A stretch of 41,456 nucleotides of DNA from Bifiguratus adelaidae (lineage: Eukaryota > Mucoromycota > Endogonomycetes > Endogonales), in the NCBI GenBank assembly GCA_002261195.1, contig MVBO01000005.1, forward strand, positions 1 through 41,456, given 5' to 3'. The notes under the pieces were generated by a model that saw only the letters and a program-made list of their open reading frames with translations, ran no database searches and was not told the origin of the DNA. Position numbers and translations under genes: made by a program. Of this stretch, positions 9,477 through 19,489 are shown piece by piece. Numbering within the stretch: position 1 is the stretch's first letter; every line of letters starts with the position of its first letter.

Positions 9477-10677
9477 CGTCAGTTATAGAGTGAAGCGTAG
9501 AGTAGAGAGATGGTTTTGGCAAAGGAATACAGAGCGTCAAAACTGACAGGTGATGCAAATCCGCACTAGGAAGATGTTAAGGAGTGTCAATCACCCACAC
9601 ATAAGCGGTCGCCTCTTGCAATCTATCAATCACTAGAGACAATCGAAAGTGCGTTAGGGTGCCACAATGGGCAAAAGTATCAGAGGAGGAGAGAAAGAGC
9701 AAAGAAGAGAGGGAAGGAGGGGAGGAGAGGGAAATGCGGCGAAGCGTGAAACGCAAAGTGAACTGTGCCTTCCAAAAATAGCAAAAGTCACCGATGCAAC
9801 GGGCAAACGGTCAGTTTCATCTCACCTAGAATGGCTATCGCTCTGGAACGTGTACTGTATGGTGATGTGCTTTGGATGGCGATAGACATACGTCGATGCT
9901 CCAGGCCCTTGTAGATTGGGGTTTTAGGTGGATGATTCCGTTAGCTGCGGTTCGGGATGCGATTGATCGGTGGCGCAAGATTCCTGAAGGGGTGAACGGC
10001 CAAAGAGGGGGGAGAGGGCAAGTTGTTGGCTCATGACAAGTCGCTGGGCCATGATTCATCACCAGTCTTGTGCCCGTTGATGGTGTGATGAACCCCAACT
10101 AATTGGTTTGTGATCTTTAAGATCACAAGTGTCATGCATGTACCACGAACCTCTTTTCAGCCTACAAGCAACTGTATCCTTTGTGTGCTAGTGATCTAAG
10201 AACGTCAATATAAGCGTACGAGCAGCCAGGTGAACATGTTCCTCGTTGCGTGCCAATGGCCGGTCCAGTCGACGGATGTCAGATTGTGAAGGTTGGTCTA
10301 GGAACCGGCGGTATGGATATCTTTAACAAGTAGTTGTTCTCGTTGAAGCCTAGAGAAAACTGACATTGTCTCTTTGAATACTTTCGGCGCTCCGCAGGCG
10401 CTATTTGATGGCTTTTCCCTGATATTGACCTGGTGATTATTCAGTATGGGCACATGTGAGTTGACTGTCGCCGTCTTTGCGGTGAAACTATCCATATAGG
10501 CGTGAATGTTCTTTTGTGCAATGCTATGGTGGGGCATTGAACAGAAGGCTGAGGTTTCAGTAGTCTCGAAGTTCTATGAGTGCCAGATATGGCAATACGT
10601 TCCACAGGACAATAGCATAGAGTGGCGGTGGCGCTACTCTTCTTGGAACACCGTTTCTTGTCACTAGTTTTTGCAGC
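9477..10677. other. 1.2-kb intergenic region, no gene recognised
   Basis: Lies between the divergent CUE gene and the unknown membrane-protein gene. Short ORFs on both strands (for example 9667-9885 and 10298-10537) show no family features and look random. A purine-rich block (about 9680-9745, GGAGAGA type) could be a 5' leader or a simple low-complexity run. A near-perfect palindrome sits at 10109-10127. I saw no tRNA or snRNA signature. Confidence 0.6.
10109..10127. repeat. 19-bp palindrome in intergenic DNA
   Basis: TGTGATCTT-T-AAGATCACA has 9-bp perfect arms around one central base. It could be a dimeric transcription-factor site or a short hairpin. Nothing else nearby indicates which. 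Confidence 0.6.
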
Positions 10678-11900
10678 ATGAGTCTGACGAATTTGCCCAT
10701 CTCTGCTGTGGGAGCATCTGTTATTAAACCAGTATCCCCTTCAGGTAAGTGCAAGAGAACTCGTCGTGGTGTCACGCGCTCTAAATCGCGCTTCCATGTG
10801 TGATGTCAGATGTCTTGACGCTCACCTATCTGGCAACACCTCTTATTGAACCGTCCAGGCTGGGCCGTTTCTTTAAAGAGTCCAAGGCGGCAAGTGGTCA
10901 ACCTGGTCACACTGGCGCTGGCAAACGGCGGAAACCGTTGGCGTTCTTTTCGTTCTTGGCGGGTGAAGAAGACGACACTGATCGCGTGTCCAGCACCGAA
11001 CAGACGCCGACGCCGACGGTGCGAGCGTTAGCAGCAGCTGCAGAGATTGCCGCCGATCAAGGAGACGAGGTATCAGACAACACCGACAATGACGATGGAG
11101 ATGACGTGGACGATCATGTGGAAAGGCATGGCAGTATTCATCTTGTTCACTCCGACATCCTAGGCCAACTTCAGCCCAATGGTTATCCGCATTCACAACG
11201 AACCCTATCCACCTCACAAGTCAATCCACATACGGCAGCCATGGTCTTGACAGCGGGCCAGAAAGTAGACCATCATCAACCAGCGGTCGTGGTGCTCAAT
11301 CTCTGCAACAAGTACGAAGTTACGCAAGCGATGGCTGGAGGCGCCTTGTTGATCCATCTCAACCACGAATGTGTACCTTTGCGGAAAAGCTGGGAAGGAC
11401 AAAGCCAAAGGAAACGAACCGTTCGACGCCTGATACGGGTAGTTGGTGCTGTTTCGGGCACCATAGTCCTGGGCTTCTTTTGGAGCAAGCGCGTATCACC
11501 CCAACCCCGCTCTGCGCCTATTTCTTTAGCCCCGTTGCCATCCGTCTCTCTGATCAGTCGCCAGGGATGGATTGTCCTATTTCAACATGCTCAAGCTTGG
11601 CTACAAGAATACATCGCCAAGCTGCTTGTGGAAATAGACTCCTATTGGACATCTCTTACTCGATATTTGCCCGCCTCCTTCCACTCCTCATCGGTCTCAT
11701 CTACCGGCGATCGTCCTACTACCTTACCTTCATGGCTCGCCCGAAAGCAACATTGGCTTCTCGTGAGCTTGTGCATGATCGCACTCGCCATTTCCGTCAA
11801 GCCACCCTCAAAAGGCTATACGCTTCAGTCTACTCTACATAATGGACGCAGAGAATATTTCCTTGTACGTAATGATGTCTGTCGGCGATCCTTCAAGTGA
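10678..11900 (+). CDS. Unrecognised membrane protein with acidic linker
   Basis: I do not recognise this protein. The start at 10678 (MSLTNLPISAVGASVIKPVS) is spliced over an intron of about 55 nt (G/GTAAGT to GTCAG) into DVLTLTYLATPLIEPS. The protein is about 385 residues. It has a basic/Ser segment, an acidic low-complexity stretch near 11080-11130 (DNTDNDDGDDVDDHVE), then a folded-looking part (AVVVLNLCNKYEVTQAMAGG). Hydrophobic helices include VVGAVSGTIVLGFFW and a C-terminal WLLVSLCMIALAISV. An upstream non-coding exon is possible because TTTTTGCAG immediately precedes the ATG. The single long frame over 1.1 kb plus a clean splice make it likely to be real. The exact C-terminus is less sure. 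Confidence 0.65.
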
Positions 11901-12581
11901 ATGGCAATATTTACACTATAAAAGGAAATCCTTCTCGCAACTACGCGTCTCTACAAGCGGCACAACGCCTCCAACGGGAAAAACTGCGTCCTTTGGTAGG
12001 GCCCAGAAGCATATGCAGATAGTCTGAGATTGAGCAGAGAGATACAAATAGTGACACAGATAGTGACAGTCACTTCTGCCTTGGGTAACACAGGGTTTGA
12101 TCAGCATATTAGGGTTAGGGCCCGTAAATTCTACGGGCTCTCCGGGGAACTGCCACGGTTTGGCGTTTAGCCTATGCTTCCCCGCCTCTGTCCAGGGAAT
12201 GGTGGCATAAGCAACGACATGGGTGCACGAACATGAGATGGAATGAGTCATCGAATACACTGTAGAAATGAACATGTTGGTGATTGCATACCATAACATG
12301 GTTCCACTCCATCTCGTCCATGCCATCTTATGAGAGCATATATATCCATATGGTCCCATTATCCCAAGCCCGTGTTTTCTGTGCCTTCGTCCATCATGTC
12401 ATTGGTGCAAGTCGAGAACCACAAAGAAGCCATCGCATCATGGTCACATGACTTCAATTGTCACATGTTGACTCCCGTTTTGCCCAGAGGGATAAAATGG
12501 GAAGATTAAGCCATTGTGGACAAGATCTCTGCTTATAAAAGCATATATCTGTATCTTCTCTTTCTCCCTTACTTCAATACT
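11901..12581 (+). promoter_or_regulatory. Isocitrate lyase upstream region
   Basis: 680 bp without a recognisable gene. A TATAAAA box lies at 12534-12540, 42 bp before the ATG. CCGGGG (about 12143) and GCGGGG on the minus strand (about 12180) match the SYGGRG consensus of the Mig1/CreA glucose repressor, which controls glyoxylate genes in many fungi. A TTAGGGTTAGGG motif is at 12109-12120. That these sites function is inference. Confidence 0.5.
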
Positions 12582-14261
12582 ATGCCATCCGACAACTTTC
12601 TAGAGGAGGAGGAACGCTTGTTTCAAGAACAAGTACAAGAAGTGAAAGCCTGGTGGGCTACGGATCGATTCCGTCTGATCAAACGACCTTATACTGCGGA
12701 GGCCATTGTGTCTAAGCGGGGTACGGTGCAACAAGAGTACATCTCCAACACTCAGGCAAAGAAACTATGGAAATTGCTCAAGGCGCATCAAGCCAACAAG
12801 ACGCCGTCTCATACGTTTGGCGCCTTGGATCCCATTCAGGTTGCGCAAATGGCCAAATACCTGGAAACGGTGTACGGTAAGTGGGGCCGGTCACTATCCA
12901 TGCGCACGTACTGATAGTGAGGACTAGTTTCTGGATGGCAATGTTCGTCCACCGCCTCAACCTCCAATGAGCCTGGTCCCGATCTCGCTGATTACCCTAT
13001 GGATACCGTACCCAACAAGGTCGAACATCTCTTTATGGCTCAACAGTTCCATGATCGCAAACAACAGGAGGCGCGTTTCAGTATTCCCAAGGCCGAACGG
13101 GCCAAACTACCCTATATTGACTTTATGCGTCCCATCATTGCCGACGCCGATACTGGTCACGGCGGTATCACGGCCAACATGAAGCTGGCCAAGATGTTTG
13201 TTGAACGAGGTGCGGCCGGTGTACATATTGAAGATCAAGCTGCTGGTACCAAGAAATGTGGACATATGGCTGGTAAGGTCTTGGTACCCATCTCCGAACA
13301 CATCAATCGATTGGTCGCCATGCGTGTCCAGTTTGACATCATGGGCGTCGAAAACCTCATTGTCGCACGTACCGATTCCGAAGCAGCGACCCTCCTCACC
13401 TCCAACATTGATTACCGTGACCATGCCTTCATTCTCGGCTCAACTAATCCCAACCTCAAGGAACCCCTGGTGGGTGTGATGAATGCCGCTGAGGCGGCGG
13501 GCAAGCACGGTGCCGAACTACAGACTGTCGAGGATCAGTGGGTGGAACAAGCCGGGTTGAAGCGCTATGGTGATGCCGTAGCTGATGTAATTCGGTCCAA
13601 GACCGGCGCCAAGGCCAATCAAGCCGTCAAGGAATGGTACAAGGCCATCGACGGTCTCTCCAACACCGATGCTCGCGCCATTGCCAAAAAGCAAGGTATC
13701 GACATCTATTGGGACTGGGATGCCCCACGATCCCGTGAAGGCTACTATCGCTACCAGGGAGGTACGCAATGCGCCATCAACCGTGCCGTCGCCTTTGCAC
13801 CTTACACTGATCTCCTTTGGATGGAAACCAAGAGCCCGATTCTTGAACAAGCCAAGGAATTCTCTGCCGGCGTCCTTGCCAAGCACCCCGAAGTCATGCT
13901 GGCCTATAACCTGTCTCCATCCTTCAACTGGGATTCGGCGGGTATGACGGACAATGAGGTGGAAAACTTTATCACACAGCTTGGCAAACTGGGTTTCGTC
14001 TGGCAATTCATCACCCTCGCCGGTTTCCACGCCAACTCGCTCGCCATCGATACCTTTGCCAAAAACTATGCAGAGAAGGGCATGTTGGCCTATGTGGCTG
14101 GCGTACAACGTCAAGAACGCATCCATGGTGTTGAAACGCTACAACATCAGACTTGGTCGGGTGCGCACTATTACGATGAGCTCATCAAGACCGTCACCGG
14201 TGGTGTCGCTTCTACCGCTGCCATGGGTAAGGGTGTGACGGAAGATCAGTTCAAGGCTTAG
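12582..14261 (+). CDS. ICL1: Isocitrate lyase (glyoxylate cycle)
   Basis: Splits isocitrate into succinate and glyoxylate, allowing growth on acetate, ethanol or fatty acids. The start [19 protein letters not shown] at 12582 was chosen over an in-frame upstream codon because it follows the TATA box and matches the family start. One intron (12877-12927) splits [13 protein letters not shown]. Conserved parts are [12 protein letters not shown], the active-site signature [26 protein letters not shown] and the C-terminal [17 protein letters not shown]. About 540 residues, normal for fungal enzymes. The protein ends VTEDQFKA, with no SKL-type peroxisomal signal, so a cytosolic enzyme is possible. 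It is convergent with uL24m at 14431. Confidence 0.97.
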
Positions 14262-14430
14262 ATAGACGGGGGCCTGAGACATGTAACAATGACGGTCGGA
14301 TGGACTACGGGTACACAGGAATAACTATAAAGGTATTGCACATGGAATGTGATGAATGGTACGAAACATTGGTCTATGAGGAAAGAAACAGCAGAAGAAA
14401 TAGTATACACACAAGAAGTAAAATGAGGTC

Positions 14431-15261
14431 TCAGGGCGTATTCCCTTGGACCCATCGCTTGTACGGATTTCGAAGCTCCCTAATCATATCCATCGGTACC
14501 GGTGGTACCTCCAGCGACGGTGTAAAGGTTACTGTGGCCGCTTCGGTCGGATCGGTGCTAAACGCCTCATCTAGGATTGCCGCTCAGATTTGCTCTATTC
14601 TCACCTTCCTTGCGCCTTATGCTAAACTTACCATCCCTTCGATCATCGTATTTCTTGCCTGGCTTTGGGATCTCGGTGTCCGTACCGTGTACAAAGCGAC
14701 GATACTTGAGCTTGGTCTCGCCATTCACCTCTACCTCTACTTTTCGGCGGTCTACTTTGACAGGTTGTCTAACAGGTGCAAGATCAGCATGTTGGAAGAC
14801 ACCATAGGTTTTGAGGCATCAGGCATCCTACTTACTGTGTATTGGGATCCAAGAGCATCACATTCGAGATGTGAATCGCTGATTCTTGACGTAGTATACC
14901 CTCTGGCGCAGCTTCTTGCTTGGGAACATGTTTCTTGACCTAGAAGACATCAACGTCATGAACATCTAATCACCCTAGATCTCACGCTTCACTCACCATT
15001 TTCTTGCCTTGAACAAAGACAGAGTTGGCTTTACGGTCCACGCGAATCACTTCAGCCACGCCTTCCTTGTCTTTACCCGCAAGGATTGCAACCTGTCCAT
15101 GATGATCACTCCAGTCCCATTCTCTCCACGATCCATACTCCATGTGTACCCACCTTGTCTCCCTTAACAATGTTCCATGCCTTGACTCTATCCTGAGGTG
15201 CAACCCACTGTTTGCGCTGGTATAAGCGAGTCGATTGACCCAATTGCTTGACGCGATGCAT
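14431..15261 (-). CDS. MRPL40: Mitochondrial ribosomal protein uL24m
   Basis: Large-subunit mitoribosomal protein of the L24 family with a KOW fold. Five exons assemble to MHRVKQLGQSTRLYQRK...AWNIVKGDK / VAILAGKDKEGVAEVIRV...VFVQGKKM / VKKHVPKQEAAPEGILRQES...NVMLLDPNT / QQPVKVDRRKVEVEV...DTEIPKPGKKYDDRRD / DEAFSTDPTEAA...RNPYKRWVQGNTP. KGDKVAILAGKDKEG is the KOW signature, and the VMLLDP segment is typical of bacterial and mitochondrial L24. About 210 residues. The start at 15261 (MHRVKQ) is preferred: an in-frame ATG at 15357 would run through the start of the divergent HPT1 gene. The basic N-terminus could serve as a mitochondrial presequence. Confidence 0.88.
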
Positions 15262-15291
15262 CGAAGCGTGAAAAAAGAAATATTTGGCGGC

Positions 15292-16077
15292 ATGGCCAAG
15301 ATTCACGTTAGGTGAGTTGGAGAGAGGAAGAGGCTGTGCGAGAAATCGTGAGGGCAAGCAAGCTCACTGCCTATAATATTCTAGTTATAATCAGATCCAT
15401 ACGGCGCTCAAAGACGCTGTGGAGCGGTATCAGCTGAATGAGCGCTTTCAACCGGATCTGTTGATTGCTATTGGCGGTAAGTGTTTTTGCCTTTCGGCCG
15501 TTAACCCTTGAATGACCTTGCGCTCGGTCTAGGTGGCGGTTTCATACCCGCTCGCATTCTACGCACCTTTCTCAAACGTCACAATAACCGCAATATTCCG
15601 ATACAAGCCGTTGGACTCTCGCTCTATGAGGAATTGGACCAGTGGAACAAGACACGACAACAAGCAGGGTTGGAAGGTGGAACGCCGTCTGAACCGCAAG
15701 TGACCAAGACGCAATGGCTCAACTTTGATTCCGTCGATACGGTGACCAATCTGCTGGGAAGACATATTTTGATTGTCGATGAAGTGGACGATACCCGCAA
15801 GACCCTGGCTTACGCTGTTCAAGAATTGACCAAGGATTTGCAGGATGCCAGACGAAAGCATCCGGATCCTGATAGCCTTGGTGAGACCAAGATTGGCATT
15901 TTTGTGCTGCACAATAAGGAGAAACCCAAGCGGATGCAGCTGCCTGAGGAGGTGATGGCTAATTATTATGCGGCCGTGACGATGCCTGATCAATGGCTGG
16001 TCTATCCTTGGGATGCGTTGGACATTGAGGCTCATACGGAAATCGCGAACCAACAAGCCAAGGAACATGGTCAATAG
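15292..16077 (+). CDS. HPT1: Purine phosphoribosyltransferase, HPT1/XPT1-like
   Basis: Salvages hypoxanthine, guanine or xanthine by transfer to PRPP. Three exons: MAKIHV(S) at 15292, then YNQIHTALKDAVERYQ...PDLLIAIGG, then GGFIPARILRTFLKRHNN to the stop at 16077. The PRPP-binding signature is HILIVDEVDDTRKTLAYAV. IAIGGGGFIPARILRTFLK is a hallmark of fungal Hpt1-type enzymes. About 225 residues, the expected size. Its ATG is only 30 bp from the divergent ATG of uL24m. It is convergent with the SPF45-like gene, with 63 bp between stops. Base specificity cannot be read from sequence. Confidence 0.92.
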
Positions 16078-16140
16078 AGTGATGGAATGATTTATACAAA
16101 TGTATGATACAATGGAAAACAAGGTCGTCGTCCATTGTCG

Positions 16141-17487
16141 TTAGGGATCCAATTGCAATCGTGCAAACTTGGTCTCGTCATAAAACTGCGCCTGGATCTG
16201 TCGACCGCCAAAATAACGGCCATCTAGATCCCTGACTGCCCGTCCGGCCCCCTCGAGATTGGCAAACTTGACGAATAATCGGACGGATTGATGAGGTGGG
16301 AGGCCGAGAGCTGGATTGACCTGGTAGACCAAACATTTCTCGACGGTGCCGTATTTGGCGCATTCTTCGGCCGTCTCTTCTTGTAATGCATCGTCGACTT
16401 CTTCAGGATCCACCATGTTGGTGAGGAGGATAACGGGACTGAACGTTCCTTGTGCTGTGGGCGTATAATCTTGTGAAGGATGTAGGGCAGGTGGTGGAGG
16501 TGGTGTTGCTATGCGTGTCAAAGGCACAGGGGCAGTCATAGCAGCACGACGAGTCCAAACTTCATCCTCAGTCTCATCAAGATTGATGTTACTGACAGGG
16601 GGCGTAGGCTGCGTCGTCGTTGGTGGCATGCTCGTATAGGATGGAGGAGGTGCAAATTGCGCGGCAGGGCGTCGATCTGGTGTAGGCGACCGGGAATAGG
16701 AGCGTGATCTGGATCGACCCCAACTCCGACTATCACTTCTTCTTCTTCGTCTCCTCCTCCTCCCTCTCGGACTCTCACTCCCACTTCCTTCATAGGTGTC
16801 TGCCTCCTCTTGCTCCATCCGCATTCTCGCTTCCTCTTTTCGCCGCTCTTCTTCCTCCATTCGCCTTTTCCGTTTCGCTTCCTTGTACTCTACAAAATCA
16901 TTCGGTCTAAAGGGATCATAATCTTCATCCAAGGATGGAGGCGGAGGAGGTTCGTCCTTTTTCTTCTTCTTCTTCTACATACCCTCGTTGAGTCGCGTTC
17001 AACCATCGCGCGGATCTAAAGAACATTACCTTCTTTTGAGCTTGCGCGGTCTTGAACCCATTCACGTCTTCCAATGTGACCGGCTTCGAGAGCCGTACTT
17101 TGGCAGGTTGAGGCAGTCGTTGCTCCTCACGGATCGTCTCAACCGGCTCGGCCTGTACCGGTTTGATCTCGACCGGGGAAGGTGCGGCATTGGCTTGGAC
17201 CGTGGTCGGTTTGTGAATGCGTGGTTTGGCGGTGATGACAGGCTTGCGTATGACGGGCTTGAACCTAGTAACAGCTGCCCAACCTGTCGCTATAACCCCA
17301 AATGTTACAACATCAATGCCATTCGCGAAATCTCACACCTCTGCACACTACCTGCCGCGGGAGCGGGAGCTGTCGTCGCAGGAGGAGAAGGAGCAACTGG
17401 TTCCGTAGTATGTTTCACCTCCTGCGTCTCCCCTACCGTTGGCGTTGACGCGCCCTTGGCTGCTGGAATGTCTCCATAGAGTGACAT
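16141..17487 (-). CDS. SPF45/RBM17-like splicing factor with RS segment and UHM domain
   Basis: The N-terminus MSLYGDIPAAKGA at 17487 matches the SPF45 start (MSLYDDL). Splicing joins APAPAAG to TGWAAVTRFKPVIRK, then a linker (AKVRLSKPVTLEDVNGFK), then SLDEDYDPFRPNDFVEYKEA, corresponding to the SPF45 DEYDPMFPNDYE motif. A coiled RRMEEEERRKEEARM segment, an RS-rich run (about 16690-16760) and Pro-rich parts follow. The C-terminal RRM/UHM reads VILLTNMVDPEEVDDALQEE...CAKYGTVEKCLVY...GRYFGGRQIQAQFYDE. The RYF of the UHM RXF motif is present, so it may bind ULM peptides of SF1, U2AF or SF3b155. No G-patch was seen between linker and UHM, unlike human SPF45. Roughly 385 residues. Confidence 0.86.
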
Positions 17488-17532
17488 GCTCCCCACGTGA
17501 GAGAAATAGCTTTGTCTTGGTTCATTGGCGCC
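17488..17532. promoter_or_regulatory. 45-bp divergent start-to-start gap, SPF45-like / PDE
   Basis: The two start codons are separated by only 45 bp, so each gene's promoter must overlap the other's 5' leader or first exon. No TATA box was seen in the gap. Confidence 0.6.
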
Positions 17533-19407
17533 ATGCTGGTGCTACGCCATAACCGACTAGACTCGGACTCGTTGTTTGTGGTAGAAAGGGTGAGTAGACA
17601 ACGTTGCGCGTGGAGAGGATGAGTGGTACGCATGGACTCACATGTGTGTTGCATTGCTTTCTGTTTGTTCACTTTTCGTCTGGCTCTCCACTTTTTTGTC
17701 TCGGTCGCTTGTTGAACGCCTTGGTGTCTACTTGTATCTGCTCGTATCGATGGGTAGAAAATGCTCAAGGTGCTTGAAGGTCAAGTGGTTAACAAACCTT
17801 TTGAACTCAACGTCTTCAATTACACGCGCCCGGAACTTTATGGCATCTTACTCGGTATTTTCACCAAGCTATCCTTACACCATGCGATTGGCGTGCAAGT
17901 GTCCGAGCTACTAGACTTTATCATTGATATCGACCAAGGATACTTCAAGAATCCCTATCACTCCTTCTTGCATGCCGTGGATGTAACGTGTGTATTGTAT
18001 TTCATGTTGACGACGCTGGGTGCGCAGCAATGCTTGACGCGGACCAATGTGGCTAGTTTATTGATTGCAGCTCTATGCCATGATATAGGCCATGTGAGTC
18101 ACCTTAAGGCAGGATGGCATAACTTGTGCTTACTCTCGTACTAGCCGGGGTGCAATAACCTGTATGAGGTCAATGCAAAGACCGAATTGGCTTTGCGATA
18201 TAGCAACAAATCCGTTCTCGAATCCCACTCTGGTACACTAACTATGAATTTACTGGACAAGCATCGATTATTGCGTTCCATAGAGCAGGTAGATCGCATG
18301 ACGACCGAACAAAATGTCCGCACGAGTATCATCAAGATGATCCTGGCGACGGACATGGTGTTTCACTTTGACTTGCAAGAGCGATTGTCGAAATTAGTCG
18401 ACCTGATTGAGTATCCCTTTGCAGATGAACCACCCCCGGACGACGAAGCGTCCGCGAACCAACAAGACCATCATCAGCAAGAGGTGATCATCAGGGGAGA
18501 TCTCAGTCAACCACAGCAAGATGAGCTCGGCAGCGAACCACATTACGTATCTAATGAATGGCCTGCGTCGCCAGAATTTGATCTTTCCGCCATTCCCTTT
18601 TCCGATGCTCAACGTCAAGATATCCTTAACATCCTCCTTCATGCGTCCGATATAAGTAATACCGTCCGACCGTGGGATCTGTGCAAGAAATGGTCCGATC
18701 TCGTCGTCGAAGAATTTTGGCGACAAGGTGATCTCGAAAAAGCCGAAGGTCTACCCATCTCGCCAAGCATGAACCGAGACGAAAATGATCAGAAAGAGAT
18801 CAGTCTCAACTTTGCAGATTTTGTCGTTCGACCCTATTTCGAGGTCTTGGCCGACTTCCTTCCCAACTCCCGGGTCTTCCTTGACTATCTGCAAGAAAAT
18901 CGCAAGATATGGGATACCGTCGAAGCAGAAGAATTGGAAGCGCTTCATCAACTCAGTCTTCAAGACCCCAATATGCATGGCAGTATCGACATGCTCTCCA
19001 CACCTCATTCCCGCTCTGTCTCGCCAGCTCATACTCCTCGCCGTTTCAGTGTTGCGGCTGGACTGATTGAATTGCCCGATGCCATCTTTAATTGGGACGG
19101 AGGTGGAGCACCCGGTTTGGCACCTCAGAAAAAGAATAGCGAGCATTCACGTCATCTCCACTCACCCACCCGTGGTATGGGACGAACCTTTTCGGGCACA
19201 AGAGCCATGACTCAACGTGTTCCCTCGGCTACCTCGTTAAGGTCCCTAGCGACACAACCGACGGAAGGACAAGACAATGATCGTTTGGGCGCACGACGAC
19301 TTTCAAACGCATCAGCACGAGGCGATCTCGAAAATGCTGCTACCAGACGACGGAGTGATGAATCCAAGAGCAAATTAGGTTTCGAAATGCATCCAAATTA
19401 TGATTAA
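17533..19407 (+). CDS. PDE2: Class I 3',5'-cyclic nucleotide phosphodiesterase
   Basis: Hydrolyses cAMP (possibly cGMP) to the 5' monophosphate, damping PKA signalling. First exon MLVLRHNRLDSDSLFVVER at 17533, then an intron of about 170 nt, then KMLKVLEGQVVNKPFELNVF. A second intron interrupts LCHDIGH/PGCNNLYEVNAKTE. Catalytic parts are NPYHSFLHAVDV, the metal-binding HDIGHPGCNN, and LLHASDISNTVRPWDLC. An extra hydrophilic insert (about 18420-18560, rich in D, Q and H) sits between catalytic helices. After the domain, a Ser/Arg-rich tail of about 140 residues contains RSVSPAHTPRRFSV and RRLSNASARG, which resemble PKA sites (RRxS), suggesting feedback phosphorylation; that is inference. About 560 residues. 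Convergent with S1P lyase at 19490. Confidence 0.92.
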
Positions 19408-19489
19408 GTCCAGTCCAATTCTGTGTATATATATAGTGTTCATGTGTAGAGTGCTCTATAATATATAAAATGTGTGCTTTGCATCCATC

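Noticed and set aside
9667-9885. 72-residue Arg/Glu/Gly ORF
   Set aside because: It is a purine-rich low-complexity run in an intergenic region with no codon signature or splice support.
14300-14938. 212-residue plus-strand ORF opposite uL24m
   Set aside because: It lies wholly antisense to the supported exons of uL24m; its composition is that of a shadow frame.
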